Notes: generated from the letters alone by a model not told the origin. 64,000 nt of DNA from Aliarcobacter faecis (GCF_013201705.1 NZ_CP053837.1:992001-1056000); one strand, 5' to 3'. Positions 1-10,100 are shown, numbered from the stretch's first letter. Translations and numbers: made by a program.

Positions 1-3000
1 AAAAGAGTAGGAAAAAGAGCTATAGATGTTTCATGGGAAGGTTCAGGAGGTATTGCTTCTGGAGTTGAAGATGGTATAGTAGTTAATTTTGGTCAAATAA
101 CTCCATCTAATGGACAATCATTGGTATGGGGAAGTAATGGTTTCTTTGAATCAGGAGCTTCTGATAAAGTTTTAACTTTTGGATCTGAACACTCTTTAGG
201 TTCTGTTGATTTTCAAAATGGTGTAAATATTGGTTCAAATATTGCAAGAGTTGCTGTTTATAATACAAACTTAGAAGATAATCTTGGTTCAAGTAGTGCT
301 ATTTTATCTGGTAATTGGATTGGAAATGAGCTACTTGTAGGAGCTGATAATTATGATGGTAATTTGATATTAACAGGAACTAATAAATTAAATAAGTTAA
401 CTATTTTAGATGGAACTACAGCTACATCAGGAAGTGGAAAAATTAGTGATAGTAGTTCAAAAACTGTTGTTAAAATGTATGCTGGAAAATTAATTTTATC
501 AAATTCTGAAACTTTAGATAGTATCTCAATTAATCAAGGTGCTTTATTTGTTAGTAATAAAGATTTAAGTGTAGATAATACAATAACAAATGATGGGCAA
601 CTTGTAGTAAATACAGGAACTTTTGAAAAAGATATTACAAATAATGGACAATTTGCAAATGGTGGAAATATTATAGTAAATGCAGATATTATAAATGATA
701 GTATTATCGATTCAACTACTACATTATGGAATCAAATAGGAACAATTTCTGCTTACAATATAAAAAATAATGGTACTTGGCAACAACAAGATAATATAAC
801 TTTAACTTCTAGATTAACAAATGATGGAATTTGGTATTCTGGTCAACAACAAATTATGAATAGAGTAGCTAGTTTTGTAAATTATGAAGATTCTGTGAAA
901 AATACAATCTCTTTGGTAACACTAACTGGAAATGGAACATTTAATATTGATAATGGTGATTTAGAAATCGAACAAAGTGGAGACTCAAAATTTGAAGGGG
1001 ATATTACTGGTAAAGGTGTATTTACAAAATCAGGAGATGGTAAATTAGAAATATCAAATGCACAAACATTCACAGGTGGATTAAATGTAACAGGTGGAAC
1101 ATTTGAGACATTAGCCGCTGCTGTAACATTACCTGGTGGAACATTAGCAGATGATTTAGCAATATATATATCTGAAGCTTCAGAATTTATAGCAGGAATA
1201 GCAGATACAGTTGGTTCTGTGGATAATGAAGGTCTGTTTACTATGAATAAAAATATAACAACTGAAGAAGATTTTACAAATAATGGAACATTGACTTTAG
1301 ATGCAGATTTAACAACTGGTACTAATTTTGTAAATAATGGAATAACAAATCTAACAGATGATAGAACAATAACAACAACTGGTGGATTATCTGGAACAGG
1401 TACTATTAATGTAAATGGTGCAGACACAACTTTAACATTAGATCAATCAGGAGATGAAACATATAGTGGTAAAATTTTAGGAGCAGGGAATTTTGTTAAA
1501 ACAGGAAAAGGTAATTTAACATTAAACGGAACAGCTGGAAATATTGATTTAGATGAAGGAGTAGTTGTAGATGAGGGAACATTAACAACAACTTTAGCAA
1601 ATGTACTTGCTACAGATCAAGATATTACAGTAAATACAGATGGAACATTACATATTAAAACAGGTTCTCAAAGTGTAGATACTATTACAAATAGTGGAAT
1701 TGTAAACTTAGATGATAATCTTATAGTTAGAATATTAACAAATAATGTATATGCAGAGTTTAATCAAGATGCAGATATAAGAGTAATAAATGCAATTATG
1801 AATGGAAATTGGAATGTTGTAGATGGTACAAGAGTATTAAATACAGAAACTTTAACAGGTGATGCAACTGTAGCATTAGGTTCAAATAACCTAAAAATCA
1901 ATCAAAGTGGAATATCAACATTTGATGGAAGTATTGCAGGTTCAGGTTCAGTAGAGAAAACAGGATTAGGTACATTAAAAATATCAGATGCTCAAACATT
2001 CACAGGTGGATTAAATGTAACAGGTGGAACATTTGAGACATTAGCCGCTGCTGGAACATTACCTGGTGGAACATTAGCAGATATATTAGCAATACATGTA
2101 GCTAAAGATTCAACATTTATAGCAGGAGTAGAAGATACAGTAGGTTCAGTGTTGGTTGATTCTATAGGAACAGGAAGTAATGCAGGTCTGTTTACAATGA
2201 ATGAAAATATAACAACACAAGGTGATTTTATAAATAATGGAACATTGGCTTTAAATGCAAATTTAACGATAGGGACTGATTTTGTAAATAATGGAACAAC
2301 AACTTTAACAGCAGATAGAACAATAACAACAGAAAGTGGATTATCTGGTGCAACAATAGGTACTATTAATGTAAATAATACAGGTACGACTTTAACGTTG
2401 AATCAATCAGGAGATACAACATATAGTGGTAAGATTTTAGGAGCAGGGAATTTTGTTAAAACAGGCACAGGTACTTTAACTTTATATGGAGCATTAGTTA
2501 ATATTGCTGGTGTATTAACTATTGAAAATGGTAAAATAGGACTAGATGGTCATAATATATTTGATGCTGATTTAGATGTAATTGTATCTAAAGATGGTGA
2601 ATTGGAACTTATTACTGGAAATCAATCGATTGATAGTTTAGGTGGAAAAGGTTTAATTGATTTAGGTTCAAATATTCTTTATGTAAATAATGGTGGAGAA
2701 TTTACAGGAACTGTAACAGGAAGTGGAACATTATATATTGGAAGTGGTAGATTTAATATTGTTGACAATATTACTTCAACAACAGGAACTTTTGATGTTG
2801 CACAAGGAGCTACAACAACTATTGCTGATAATGCTGAGCTTAATTTCCCTAAAATTAATGTAAAAGAAGGTGGAACTCTAGATATTATTGGTAAAGCTTC
2901 TGCTTCTGATGGTTTATTTGTTGATAAAAATGGAACACTTCATTTAGGAGATGCAGCTAATAATATTGATGGTGTAGTTAATACTTCAAATGTTTCAATT

Positions 3001-4482
3001 TATGGAAAGTTAAATGGAACAGGAACTATAAATGGTCCAACTACTGTTTATAGTGGAGGAACAATTGCTCCTGGGAATTCTCCTGGTACTTTAACACTTG
3101 GTTCATTAGATTTACAATCTGGTTCAATTACTGATATGGAAATAGTTACATCAGGAATCGCAGGTGTTCATTTTGACCAAATTACTACAACAGGAAATTT
3201 TACAATTAAAGAAGGAAGTAATCTTAATATATCAAAATATACAGCAGATATTAATGCAAGAGAACTTAATATGGGAGAAAGTATCAAAATATTTAATTTC
3301 ACACCAGGAGCTATCAGTGGTAATTTTGGAAATGTAACTTCTACTTATGCTGATGATGTTATTTTAAATCTTGCAAGTGGTGAAGTTGTAGGTTTAGGTG
3401 GTGTTTCATCTACTGATTTTGAAAATAATGTTGCTAAAACAAAAAATCAAAAATCAATGCTTAATAGTTTAAAAGTTGAAAATAATGGGGGAGTATCTCA
3501 ATTTTATGGAGGTAATTTAGTATCAAGATTAGCAGGTGCATATGGAAATAATTCTGAAATTAATAGAATTTTTAGATTATCATCACCAGAAGCTTATGCT
3601 AGTTTAATTGATCAAGCTAGATTATCAGTAACTGATAGTATCGTAAAACTTCCAGTTAATTTTAAAGAAGCAAAAGAAGGATTAACTGTAAATACAAATT
3701 TTGGTTCTAAATCAACAAGTAATAGTAGTGATTGGTCTAAATATGATATGGATAATACTTCAGTTAAATTGGAATATCTACATTTAACAAAAGATACTGC
3801 TTTAGCTGTTTCTGTAGGTAAAAATGATAGAAAAATTAAAAGTGATTATCTAACAGCAGATGGAAGTGGATATGATGTTAGTATAGGTTTAGCTAAAGAA
3901 GTTTTAGCACCAGGATTGAGCTTAAGAGGTCATATTGGATATATGAAAGATGAAAATGATACTAAAAGAGAAACTTATACAACAGATTCAAGTGCAAGTG
4001 TAAACTCTGATGGAATAATTGGTGGATTAGGATTAGGCTATACAAAAGATCACAATTCATTAACTTTTGATTTTTCACTTGATGCTTCATATTATAATGT
4101 AAATGTAGATTCATTTAAAGAGAGTAATACTAATAAACTTGATGCTTTATCTGTTGATAAACAAAAACAAAATGGAATGGCATATCAAGCAAAAGCATCA
4201 ATTTCTTCAAATGTTACTGAGAAATTAGAATTAAAAACAGGTATAAACGCACTATATATGCCAGATGCGGATAATTTTAATGTAAAAGCAAAAGTATCAT
4301 CAGAAGAAACAATGTTTAATGTTGAAAATCCAGGAATGGGACAAACTTCTTTAGGATTAGATGCAGGAGCAAAATATAAAATTAAAGACAATATGAGTAT
4401 ATCAGTTGATGCAGGTGTTAATGAAATAGGTAAATCTAATGTAGGATATAATACAAACTTATCATTTACATACAAATTTTAA
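1..4482 (+). CDS. Autotransporter adhesin-like protein, 5' end outside the window
   Basis: The reading frame is open from base 1, so the signal peptide and true start lie upstream; 1493 residues are visible. The passenger is a Gly/Asn/Thr-rich beta-helix-like repeat. It holds several copies of a G-x-F/V-x-K-x-G-x-G-x-L motif typical of passenger-associated repeats (near 1000, 1480, 1940 and 2440). A GTI-APGNSPGTL segment near 3060 is common before the barrel of classical type V autotransporters. The last ~280 residues alternate polar and aromatic residues and end in Tyr-Lys-Phe, as an outer-membrane beta barrel should. The expected role is a surface-exposed adhesin or biofilm protein that inserts its own barrel. 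Substrate and partner cannot be read from sequence. It is followed by a hairpin terminator and a response regulator gene. The family call is firm; the function is not. Confidence 0.9.
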   Translation, partial: KRVGKRAIDVSWEGSGGIASGVEDGIVVNFGQITPSNGQSLVWGSNGFFESGASDKVLTFGSEHSLGSVDFQNGVNIGSNIARVAVYNTNLEDNLGSSSAILSGNWIGNELLVGADNYDGNLILTGTNKLNKLTILDGTTATSGSGKISDSSSKTVVKMYAGKLILSNSETLDSISINQGALFVSNKDLSVDNTITNDGQLVVNTGTFEKDITNNGQFANGGNIIVNADIINDSIIDSTTTLWNQIGTISAYNIKNNGTWQQQDNITLTSRLTNDGIWYSGQQQIMNRVASFVNYEDSVKNTISLVTLTGNGTFNIDNGDLEIEQSGDSKFEGDITGKGVFTKSGDGKLEISNAQTFTGGLNVTGGTFETLAAAVTLPGGTLADDLAIYISEASEFIAGIADTVGSVDNEGLFTMNKNITTEEDFTNNGTLTLDADLTTGTNFVNNGITNLTDDRTITTTGGLSGTGTINVNGADTTLTLDQSGDETYSGKILGAGNFVKTGKGNLTLNGTAGNIDLDEGVVVDEGTLTTTLANVLATDQDITVNTDGTLHIKTGSQSVDTITNSGIVNLDDNLIVRILTNNVYAEFNQDADIRVINAIMNGNWNVVDGTRVLNTETLTGDATVALGSNNLKINQSGISTFDGSIAGSGSVEKTGLGTLKISDAQTFTGGLNVTGGTFETLAAAGTLPGGTLADILAIHVAKDSTFIAGVEDTVGSVLVDSIGTGSNAGLFTMNENITTQGDFINNGTLALNANLTIGTDFVNNGTTTLTADRTITTESGLSGATIGTINVNNTGTTLTLNQSGDTTYSGKILGAGNFVKTGTGTLTLYGALVNIAGVLTIENGKIGLDGHNIFDADLDVIVSKDGELELITGNQSIDSLGGKGLIDLGSNILYVNNGGEFTGTVTGSGTLYIGSGRFNIVDNITSTTGTFDVAQGATTTIADNAELNFPKINVKEGGTLDIIGKASASDGLFVDKNGTLHLGDAANNIDGVVNTSNVSIYGKLNGTGTINGPTTVYSGGTIAPGNSPGTLTLGSLDLQSGSITDMEIVTSGIAGVHFDQITTTGNFTIKEGSNLNISKYTADINARELNMGESIKIFNFTPGAISGNFGNVTSTYADDVILNLASGEVVGLGGVSSTDFENNVAKTKNQKSMLNSLKVENNGGVSQFYGGNLVSRLAGAYGNNSEINRIFRLSSPEAYASLIDQARLSVTDSIVKLPVNFKEAKEGLTVNTNFGSKSTSNSSDWSKYDMDNTSVKLEYLHLTKDTALAVSVGKNDRKIKSDYLTADGSGYDVSIGLAKEVLAPGLSLRGHIGYMKDENDTKRETYTTDSSASVNSDGIIGGLGLGYTKDHNSLTFDFSLDASYYNVNVDSFKESNTNKLDALSVDKQKQNGMAYQAKASISSNVTEKLELKTGINALYMPDADNFNVKAKVSSEETMFNVENPGMGQTSLGLDAGAKYKIKDNMSISVDAGVNEIGKSNVGYNTNLSFTYKF
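1063..1152 (+). repeat. 90-bp direct repeat in the autotransporter passenger, copy 1
   Basis: This matches 1993-2082 at 89 of 90 bases by my alignment; the difference is T at 1124 against G at 2054. It encodes a QTFTGGLNVTGGTFETLAAA-type segment. Similarity continues less perfectly for about 400 bp downstream in both copies. Confidence 0.9.
1993..2082 (+). repeat. 90-bp direct repeat in the autotransporter passenger, copy 2
   Basis: Second copy of 1063-1152. The spacing is 930 bp here and 960 bp at the module ends (1441-1500 against 2401-2460). The duplicated passenger module has therefore gained about ten codons in the second copy since duplication. Confidence 0.9.
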
Positions 4483-4506
4483 ATAATTAACTACTTTGGA
4501 TACATT

Positions 4507-4536
4507 AAGATTTCATAAAAATATAGAAATCTTTTT
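4507..4536 (+). terminator. Rho-independent terminator after the autotransporter
   Basis: An 8-bp stem AAGATTTC (4507-4514) pairs with GAAATCTT (4526-4533), with an 11-nt AT loop and a short T run. It lies 25 nt past the autotransporter stop, so the next regulator probably has its own promoter or depends on read-through. Confidence 0.65.
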
Positions 4537-4566
4537 GTATCTAGATATAAAAAGAAGGGGAAATAA

Positions 4567-5267
4567 GTGACTTCTGATTTGAGTTTGCTTAAAAGATTAA
4601 CAATACTTCTTGTTGAAGATGATGAAGAATTAAGAGATAGCTTATCTCAGACATTATCAATTTTTTTTTTAAAGTGATTATTGCAAAAAATGGCATAGAA
4701 GCTATGGAAATGTTAGTACAAAATAAAATTGATATGATTATTACAGATTATGTCATGCCTTTAATGGATGGTGAAGAATTTTCTAGACAAATAAGAATAG
4801 ATTGCCATAAAATACCTATATCTATTATAAGCAGTTTTTCAGAAAAAGAAAAATTAATGAAATTAATTGATTTAGAATTGACAAGTTATCTTCTAAAACC
4901 AATTAGTTATAAAGATTTAATGATTTGTTTGGAAAAAATGTTAAAAAAACATAAAAAGTATAATCTTTATGATTTCGAAATTAACTCTGAAATTAATTAT
5001 AATTTTCTAACTAAAGAAATATTTAATGATAAAAAAAATGTAATAGGAAAATTATCTAAAAGTGAAATAGTTATATTTGAGTTATTAATAAAAAATGCAA
5101 ATGCTATTATTTCAATAGAAACTATTCAATCTTATTTATCTTTAAATGAGATAAAAAGTGAACAAGCAATTAAAAATATAATATATAGATTAAGAAAAAA
5201 AATAGGAAAAGATGTGATACAAAATTATAATAATTTGGGATATTTCTTTAAAAAACAATTTGAATGA
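4567..5267 (+). pseudogene. OmpR-type response regulator interrupted by a frameshift at a T10 run
   Basis: A GTG at 4567 follows an AAGAAGGGG ribosome-binding site. It opens a receiver-domain start with the acidic pocket Glu-Asp-Asp (LLVEDDEE). This frame stops at 4675, just past ten T residues at 4661-4670. The rest of the same protein continues in another frame from about 4668 to 5267: phosphoacceptor Asp (GAT 4746-4748, in TDYVMP), the Lys-Pro switch (LLKP), then a winged-helix DNA-binding domain ending at Phe-Glu. One extra T, or two fewer, would restore a normal receiver-wHTH regulator of about 233-234 residues. The downstream frame has no other stop or decay, which suggests either a recent change, on/off phase variation, slippage during expression, or a base-call error. 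No histidine kinase lies alongside. The nearest plausible target is the upstream autotransporter, which is inference. Confidence 0.85.
4661..4670 (+). repeat. T10 homopolymer at the regulator frameshift
   Basis: Ten consecutive T bases sit exactly where the reading frame changes from the receiver start to the rest of the regulator. It is the longest homopolymer I noticed in the window; in-frame or intergenic T9 runs occur at 49125-49133 and 48347-48355. Confidence 0.9.
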
Positions 5268-5345
5268 AAATAATTCTTTATATTCTCATTTAGGCTGAGC
5301 CTGAAAAATAAACGGTGTAAATTTACGAGTTAGCTTTTAATTATT

Positions 5346-5533
5346 TTATGTATTTTTACATAACTTCACTACTCTACTCGTACTCTCTATACATCCAAAT
5401 TCTACAAGTTGAGTTATATCTCTAACTGCTGTAACTTTACTAATTTTTGTTAAAGATATATATTTTTCCATCCTCAAAATTTTCATTTCCAACAACAAGT
5501 ATTTTTCTATTGTACTCAATTTGTGATAAAGTA
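5346..5533 (-). pseudogene. Remnant of a Fic-family protein C-terminus
   Basis: Read on the minus strand, 5486-5346 encodes 46 residues containing YISLTKISKVTAVRDITQLV. This resembles the C-terminal winged-helix segment of DUF4172/Fic proteins (a SLTKISKATATRDL-like core). The matching upstream part (LSQIEYNRKILVV, FEDGKIY) is in another frame, and the usual Gly-Arg-Ser-Thr finish is missing. I therefore read it as a frameshifted, 5'-truncated fossil of a Fic AMPylase-type gene. No catalytic HPFxxGNGR motif remains. The fragment is short, so the family call is tentative. Confidence 0.5.
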
Positions 5534-5541
5534 AATCTGTT

Positions 5542-5569
5542 AGCTTTGATTTCTTAAGAAATCAAAGCT
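5542..5569. terminator. 28-bp perfect palindrome over the DUF234 stop codon
   Basis: AGCTTTGATTTCTT (5542-5555) is followed directly by its reverse complement (5556-5569). It spans the stop codon of the minus-strand gene ending at 5554. TTTT follows on the plus strand only, so it could stop plus-strand transcripts as well as cap the 3' end of the DUF234 mRNA. Confidence 0.55.
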
Positions 5570-6432
5570 TTTAAGCTCTTAGCATTAAAAAGTTTTAGTG
5601 ATTCACTTTTTAGATTTTTTATTTCATTTGAGTAACCATTTTTTGTAAAAATAACTACAATATCATAAGAGATATTTTCACTTTTTAAATCTTCTAAAAA
5701 TTTATTTAATTCACTTTTTTTGATTTTATTGTCACTATATTTACAAAAGCCAACTATGGTTTTTCCTGATACTGTTTTTGCCACTATTGGAATTTGAATT
5801 TTTTCATCCCAATATTGTCCATGCTGTTTTATCTCTTCACCAAGAAAGCTATTTTTTACAAAAGATAAAGCTAACTCTTCAAATATAAAATCACTAAAAT
5901 CAGATTCTCTATTCTGAAATTTTACTCTAAACTCTTCATAATTTCCATCTTTTATTCCTTTATAAATAGGAGAGACAAAAGCAAACCAAAATCTAAGAAA
6001 AGGATTTATAAATAGTAGTTTTTTCGCTACTTTTGAATCATTTCTTCTTCCTAGTAAAAAGTGTTCAGAGGAATCTATATCAATAATCTCTTTTTCATAT
6101 AAAAAATCAACACATTTCATTCCTTCTTCAAAGCTAATAAAAGCTCTTTTAAAAGCATTTGTCGTTTTTCTATCACCTAAGGCAATCCCAGAAAGAACGG
6201 CATGATGTACAGAGTAACCACCCGTTAGATAGTTTATTTCACTTTTTAGATATGAGTAATTGTTTAAAATATGTATCTCTATTAGCTCTAAAATAGGTTT
6301 TGTTATATCTACTTTTATATCAAGCCCACCAAATACTGTAAAGTATTTTATTGCTATTTGCATATCACTTATACTATTTTCTTTGCAAAAAATCTGAAAT
6401 AGCTCTTTTATTGATTTATCTAATATAATCAT
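5554..6432 (-). CDS. DUF234-domain protein without the ATPase half
   Basis: The protein has 292 residues. The C-terminal half carries the pattern typical of DUF234, the domain usually found behind an archaeal-type ATPase: NPFLRFWFAFVSP followed by a variable segment and a predicted nuclease-like beta-alpha fold around GQYWDEKIQIPIVAKT. The N-terminal half is helical, and I see no Walker A motif, so the usual AAA+ module is absent. Stand-alone versions are widespread in Campylobacterota. The function is unknown; a nuclease or DNA-associated role is speculation from the fold. It lies 56 nt downstream of rpoD on the same strand, separated by an inverted repeat. The start at 6432 gives the full conserved N-terminus. 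Confidence 0.65.
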   Translation of the reverse strand: MIILDKSIKELFQIFCKENSISDMQIAIKYFTVFGGLDIKVDITKPILELIEIHILNNYSYLKSEINYLTGGYSVHHAVLSGIALGDRKTTNAFKRAFISFEEGMKCVDFLYEKEIIDIDSSEHFLLGRRNDSKVAKKLLFINPFLRFWFAFVSPIYKGIKDGNYEEFRVKFQNRESDFSDFIFEELALSFVKNSFLGEEIKQHGQYWDEKIQIPIVAKTVSGKTIVGFCKYSDNKIKKSELNKFLEDLKSENISYDIVVIFTKNGYSNEIKNLKSESLKLFNAKSLKALIS

Positions 6433-6475
6433 TTTGTATTTATGCCTTTTTTTAAAGCTAGAATTTTATAAGAAT

Positions 6476-6504
6476 TTATGTAGAAAGATTAACTTTCTAC
6501 ATAA
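6476..6504 (-). terminator. Hairpin over the rpoD stop codon
   Basis: TTATGTAGAAAG (6476-6487) pairs with CTTTCTACATAA (6493-6504) around a 5-nt loop containing the rpoD stop codon. It has no T run on the minus strand, so it may act as a 3' stabilising stem or a weak terminator rather than a strong stop. Confidence 0.4.
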
Positions 6505-8360
6505 TTTTTAAGGTTTTTCCCAACTTTTGGGTGTTTTAATTTCTTAATAGCGCTTGATTCGATTTGTCTTACTCTTTCTCTCGTAACTGAAAGCTCTTTA
6601 CCTATTTCTTCAAGAGTTCTATCACTTGCATCATCCATAAGACCAAATCTCATTCTAATAACAGCTTGTTCTCTTTCATTTAATTGTCCAAGAATTTGAT
6701 CAATTTGACCTTGTAAATCCTCTTTCATAATGTTATCAATTGGAGTTGGAGCTTTTTCATCTGGTACAAAATCCCCAAATTTACCATCATCATCGCTTCC
6801 AATAGGAGCTTCAAGTGAAACTGGCTCTTTTGTGATTTTAATTACTTGTTTTACTTTATCAACAGGTAATCCAACCTCTTTTGCAATCTCTTCAACATCA
6901 GGCTCTTTCCCATTTTCTTGAACACCTTTTCGTATAATTTTATTGATACGATTAATAGTTTCAATCATATGAATTGGAATTCTAATAGTTCTTGCTTGGT
7001 CAGCAATTGCTCTAGAGATGGCTTGTCGTATCCACCAAGTTGCATAAGTTGAGAATTTATAACCTTTTTTATATTCAAACTTATCAACAGCTTTCATTAG
7101 ACCAATATTTCCTTCTTGAATTAAATCTAAGAAAGGAAGACCTCTATTTGTATATCTTTTTGCAATAGATACAACAAGTCTTAAGTTTGATTGAGCCATT
7201 CTAGTTTTTGAAGTATCAGTTATTTGTTTACCTCTTTTTATTTGTTCTAAAACTGCTTTTAACTCTTCAGGAGTTAAATCAAAACCATCTTTAGATGCTT
7301 CTGCTGTTTGGAAAAGTTTTTTAATCTCCATATAAGTTGAAACCATTGTAGCCTCAGGAACCATTGCAGTTATTTGAACTTTTGACAAATTTACAATATT
7401 GTCTAAAATCTTTTGGTGATTTTTTTGTAAAGTCTCATTAAATAGAGGTAATCTATACTCTAATCTTTTTAATTCATCTTCAAATCCATCTTCACTTTTT
7501 AGTGAAGTTTCCATAGCTTTTACTATTTCAGTTATTAATTTTGAAGTTGGTCCTAAATCTAAAAGAGTTTCTTTTAACTGTTTTTTCTTAAATGCAGTTG
7601 CAAGATTAAATGTCATTAAGTCTGTTTCATCATCAGATTTTGCAGTCTCTTTTGTTTGAAATTTTAACCACTCTTTTTTTGCTTTTTCTAAATTTTTAAA
7701 TGCTTCAATGATAGTTTGAGCTCTTTTATCTAATTTTTTCTGTTTTGCACCAGATAATTTTTTCTCATCATCGTCGCCATCATACTCTTCTTCATCTTCA
7801 TATTCATCAATTTCTTCTTCTTCATCCTCTTCATTTTCGTCATCAAAGTTTTTAAAGAGCTCTTTTACTTTTCTTTCTCTATTTACAAGAGGTTCTTTAT
7901 ACTCTAAAATGAAGTCTATTAAATATGGAACATAGCAAATAGCATCAAGAATAATATCTTCTCCTGTTTCAATTCTTTTTGATATTTCAACCTCTTCATC
8001 TTTTGTTAAAAGAGGAATTTGCCCCATCTCTCTTAGATACATTCTTACAGGAGAATCTGATCTTGACCACTCAAGAAGCTCTTTGTTTTTTAGTAAATCA
8101 AACTCATCATCTTCACTTTCAATTAGCTTTTCTCTTTGTTCTCTTCTTTTTTTAGCCTCTTCATCATTTAGAAGTTTTGCTTGCTCTTGAGAACTTATAA
8201 CTGTTACATTATATAGTTGAACGAGAGCTAGAATTTTTTTGATAGTTGCGCCAGTTGGTGCTTTTGGAAAAATTTTAATAATTTTTTCATATGTTAGAAC
8301 AGAGTCTTTATACTCTTTTATAAGTTGTTCAATTACTTTATTTATATCTTTTGTACTCAT
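6489..8360 (-). CDS. rpoD: RNA polymerase primary sigma factor RpoD
   Basis: The protein has 623 residues with the complete sigma-70 order. Region 1.1 is at the N-terminus. Region 1.2 is [13 protein letters not shown] (~107-119). A very acidic non-conserved insert rich in Asp/Glu lies around 175-200. Region 2 reads [12 protein letters not shown], then [18 protein letters not shown], then [11 protein letters not shown]. Region 3 includes [11 protein letters not shown], and region 4 ends with a helix-turn-helix [20 protein letters not shown]. It directs core polymerase to housekeeping promoters. It is divergent from leuD across a 151-bp AT-rich spacer that must hold both promoters. The ATG at 8360 is preceded by a GGAGGA-type site on the minus strand. 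Confidence 0.98.
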   Translation of the reverse strand: MSTKDINKVIEQLIKEYKDSVLTYEKIIKIFPKAPTGATIKKILALVQLYNVTVISSQEQAKLLNDEEAKKRREQREKLIESEDDEFDLLKNKELLEWSRSDSPVRMYLREMGQIPLLTKDEEVEISKRIETGEDIILDAICYVPYLIDFILEYKEPLVNRERKVKELFKNFDDENEEDEEEEIDEYEDEEEYDGDDDEKKLSGAKQKKLDKRAQTIIEAFKNLEKAKKEWLKFQTKETAKSDDETDLMTFNLATAFKKKQLKETLLDLGPTSKLITEIVKAMETSLKSEDGFEDELKRLEYRLPLFNETLQKNHQKILDNIVNLSKVQITAMVPEATMVSTYMEIKKLFQTAEASKDGFDLTPEELKAVLEQIKRGKQITDTSKTRMAQSNLRLVVSIAKRYTNRGLPFLDLIQEGNIGLMKAVDKFEYKKGYKFSTYATWWIRQAISRAIADQARTIRIPIHMIETINRINKIIRKGVQENGKEPDVEEIAKEVGLPVDKVKQVIKITKEPVSLEAPIGSDDDGKFGDFVPDEKAPTPIDNIMKEDLQGQIDQILGQLNEREQAVIRMRFGLMDDASDRTLEEIGKELSVTRERVRQIESSAIKKLKHPKVGKNLKNYVES

Positions 8361-8511
8361 TGCCTTAGGAAATCCTCCTCATTAAATAGTGGTATATTAT
8401 ACCCAAATAGTTTAAATAATAGTTTAAAATGCTTTATTTAAAGAAAGTTTACTATAAATTAGGGTAAAATAATTCCTTAATTATTGTCTAAAAAATATCA
8501 AGGATAAAAAT

Positions 8512-9012
8512 ATGAGTAAAATTACAGGTAAAGTTTGGAATTTTGGAGCAAATATCGATACAGATGTTATTATAGCTGCTAGATATTTAAATAGTTCAGA
8601 CCCTGAGCATTTAGCAAAATATGTTATGGAAGATGCCGATCCAGATTTTCCAAAAAAATTAAAAAAAGGTGATATTATTGTTGCAGGAGAGAATTTTGGC
8701 TGTGGTAGTAGTAGAGAACATGCTCCAATAGCTTTAAAAGCTGCTGGAATAGCTGCTGTTGTAGCACCATCATTTGCAAGAATTTTTTATAGAAATGCTT
8801 TTAATATGGGATTACCAATATTTGAACTTCCAGAATCACTTGAAATAAAAGAGGGTGAAGAGATTAGTATTGATTTAGATAATGGAGAGATTATAAATAA
8901 TACAACTAAAAAAACTTATAAATTTATAGCTATTCCTCCTTTTATGCAAGAGTTAATAGCAAGTGGCGGTTTAATAAATTATGCAATAGATGAAATGAAA
9001 AAGGTAAACTAA
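8512..9012 (+). CDS. leuD: 3-Isopropylmalate dehydratase small subunit
   Basis: The protein has 166 residues, the size of the short LeuD type that pairs with a separate LeuC to isomerise 2- to 3-isopropylmalate in leucine synthesis. Visible marks are the N-terminal [13 protein letters not shown] and the swivelling-domain loop [11 protein letters not shown], which contributes substrate contacts in the aconitase superfamily. The start follows AAGGATAAAA. The stop overlaps the leuB start by one base (TAATG), so translation is coupled. LeuC and LeuA are not in this window, so the leucine pathway is split. Confidence 0.95.
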   Translation: MSKITGKVWNFGANIDTDVIIAARYLNSSDPEHLAKYVMEDADPDFPKKLKKGDIIVAGENFGCGSSREHAPIALKAAGIAAVVAPSFARIFYRNAFNMGLPIFELPESLEIKEGEEISIDLDNGEIINNTTKKTYKFIAIPPFMQELIASGGLINYAIDEMKKVN

Positions 9013-10079
9013 TGAAAAATTATAATATTTCGATAATAAAAGGTGATGGAATTGGTCCTGAAATTGTGACTGAAGCTATTAAAGTTTTAAATGCAGTTGC
9101 TAAAAAATGTGATTTTACACTAAGTTATAAAGAGTATTTAATGGGTGGAATTGCTATTGATACAACAGGAGTTCCACTTCCAGAAGAGACAGTTGAAGGT
9201 GTTTTAAACTCTGATGCTTGTTTATTTGGTGCAATTGGTGGTGAAAAATGGGATACTTTACCAAGAGAGTTAAGACCAGAAACTGGACTTTTAACTTTTA
9301 GAGAAAAAATGGGTGTTTATGCAAATTTACGACCAGCTATTGTTTATGATGAACTTGTAAATGCCTCAACTTTAAAACCTGAAGTTATCAAAGGTTGTGA
9401 TATTATGGTTGTAAGAGAGCTTATAGGTGGAATTTATTTTGGAAAACCTAGAGAAAATGATGGATTTAAAGCATTTAATACAATGGTTTATACAAAACCA
9501 GAAATTGTAAGAATTGGTAAAACAGCTTTTGAATTAGCTAGAAAAAGAGGTAAAAGAGTTTGTTCTGTTGATAAGGCAAATGTTCTTGAAGTATCTCAAC
9601 TTTGGAGAGATACAATGAATGAATTGGCAAAAGATTATCCAGATGTAGAGCTTTCTCATATGTATGTTGATAATGCAGCTATGCAGTTAGTTAGAAATCC
9701 AAAGCAGTTTGATGTAGTTGTTACAGGAAATATCTTTGGAGATATTCTTTCAGATACAGCTTCTATGGTTGTTGGTTCAATTGGTCTATTACCAAGTGCT
9801 TCAACTGGAGATAAAACAGCTATTTATGAACCAATTCATGGAAGTGCTCCTGATATTGCTGGACTTGGAATAGCAAATCCAATAGCTACAATTTTAAGTG
9901 CTGCTATGATGCTAAAATATACTTTAAATGAAGAAAAAGCTGCTGCTTTAATTGAAAAAGCGATAAAAGATGCTCTAAAAGATGGATATAGAACAAAAGA
10001 TTTAGCCTCTTTCGATGCAAAAGAGGTTCTAAATTGCGTTTCTATGGGTGATAAAATAGTAGAATATATTAATAGATAA
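9012..10079 (+). CDS. leuB: 3-Isopropylmalate dehydrogenase
   Basis: The protein has 355 residues. It oxidatively decarboxylates 3-isopropylmalate with NAD+ in leucine synthesis. Visible features are the N-terminal GDGIGPEIV, substrate-binding arginines in the LRPE/ANLRPA stretch, [13 protein letters not shown], and the metal-binding aspartates within [11 protein letters not shown]-terminal [14 protein letters not shown] forms the NAD site. The start shares an A with the leuD stop, and a DHH gene follows 21 nt later, probably in the same transcript. Length and motifs are complete, with nothing odd. Confidence 0.97.
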   Translation: MKNYNISIIKGDGIGPEIVTEAIKVLNAVAKKCDFTLSYKEYLMGGIAIDTTGVPLPEETVEGVLNSDACLFGAIGGEKWDTLPRELRPETGLLTFREKMGVYANLRPAIVYDELVNASTLKPEVIKGCDIMVVRELIGGIYFGKPRENDGFKAFNTMVYTKPEIVRIGKTAFELARKRGKRVCSVDKANVLEVSQLWRDTMNELAKDYPDVELSHMYVDNAAMQLVRNPKQFDVVVTGNIFGDILSDTASMVVGSIGLLPSASTGDKTAIYEPIHGSAPDIAGLGIANPIATILSAAMMLKYTLNEEKAAALIEKAIKDALKDGYRTKDLASFDAKEVLNCVSMGDKIVEYINR

Positions 10080-10100
10080 ATAGTAAAATAAGGCTTTAAA

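Noticed and set aside
882-1427. 181-codon open frame on the minus strand inside the autotransporter
   Set aside because: It is antisense to a clearly coding repeat-rich passenger, is unusually Pro/Val-rich as expected of a shadow frame, and has no ribosome-binding site.
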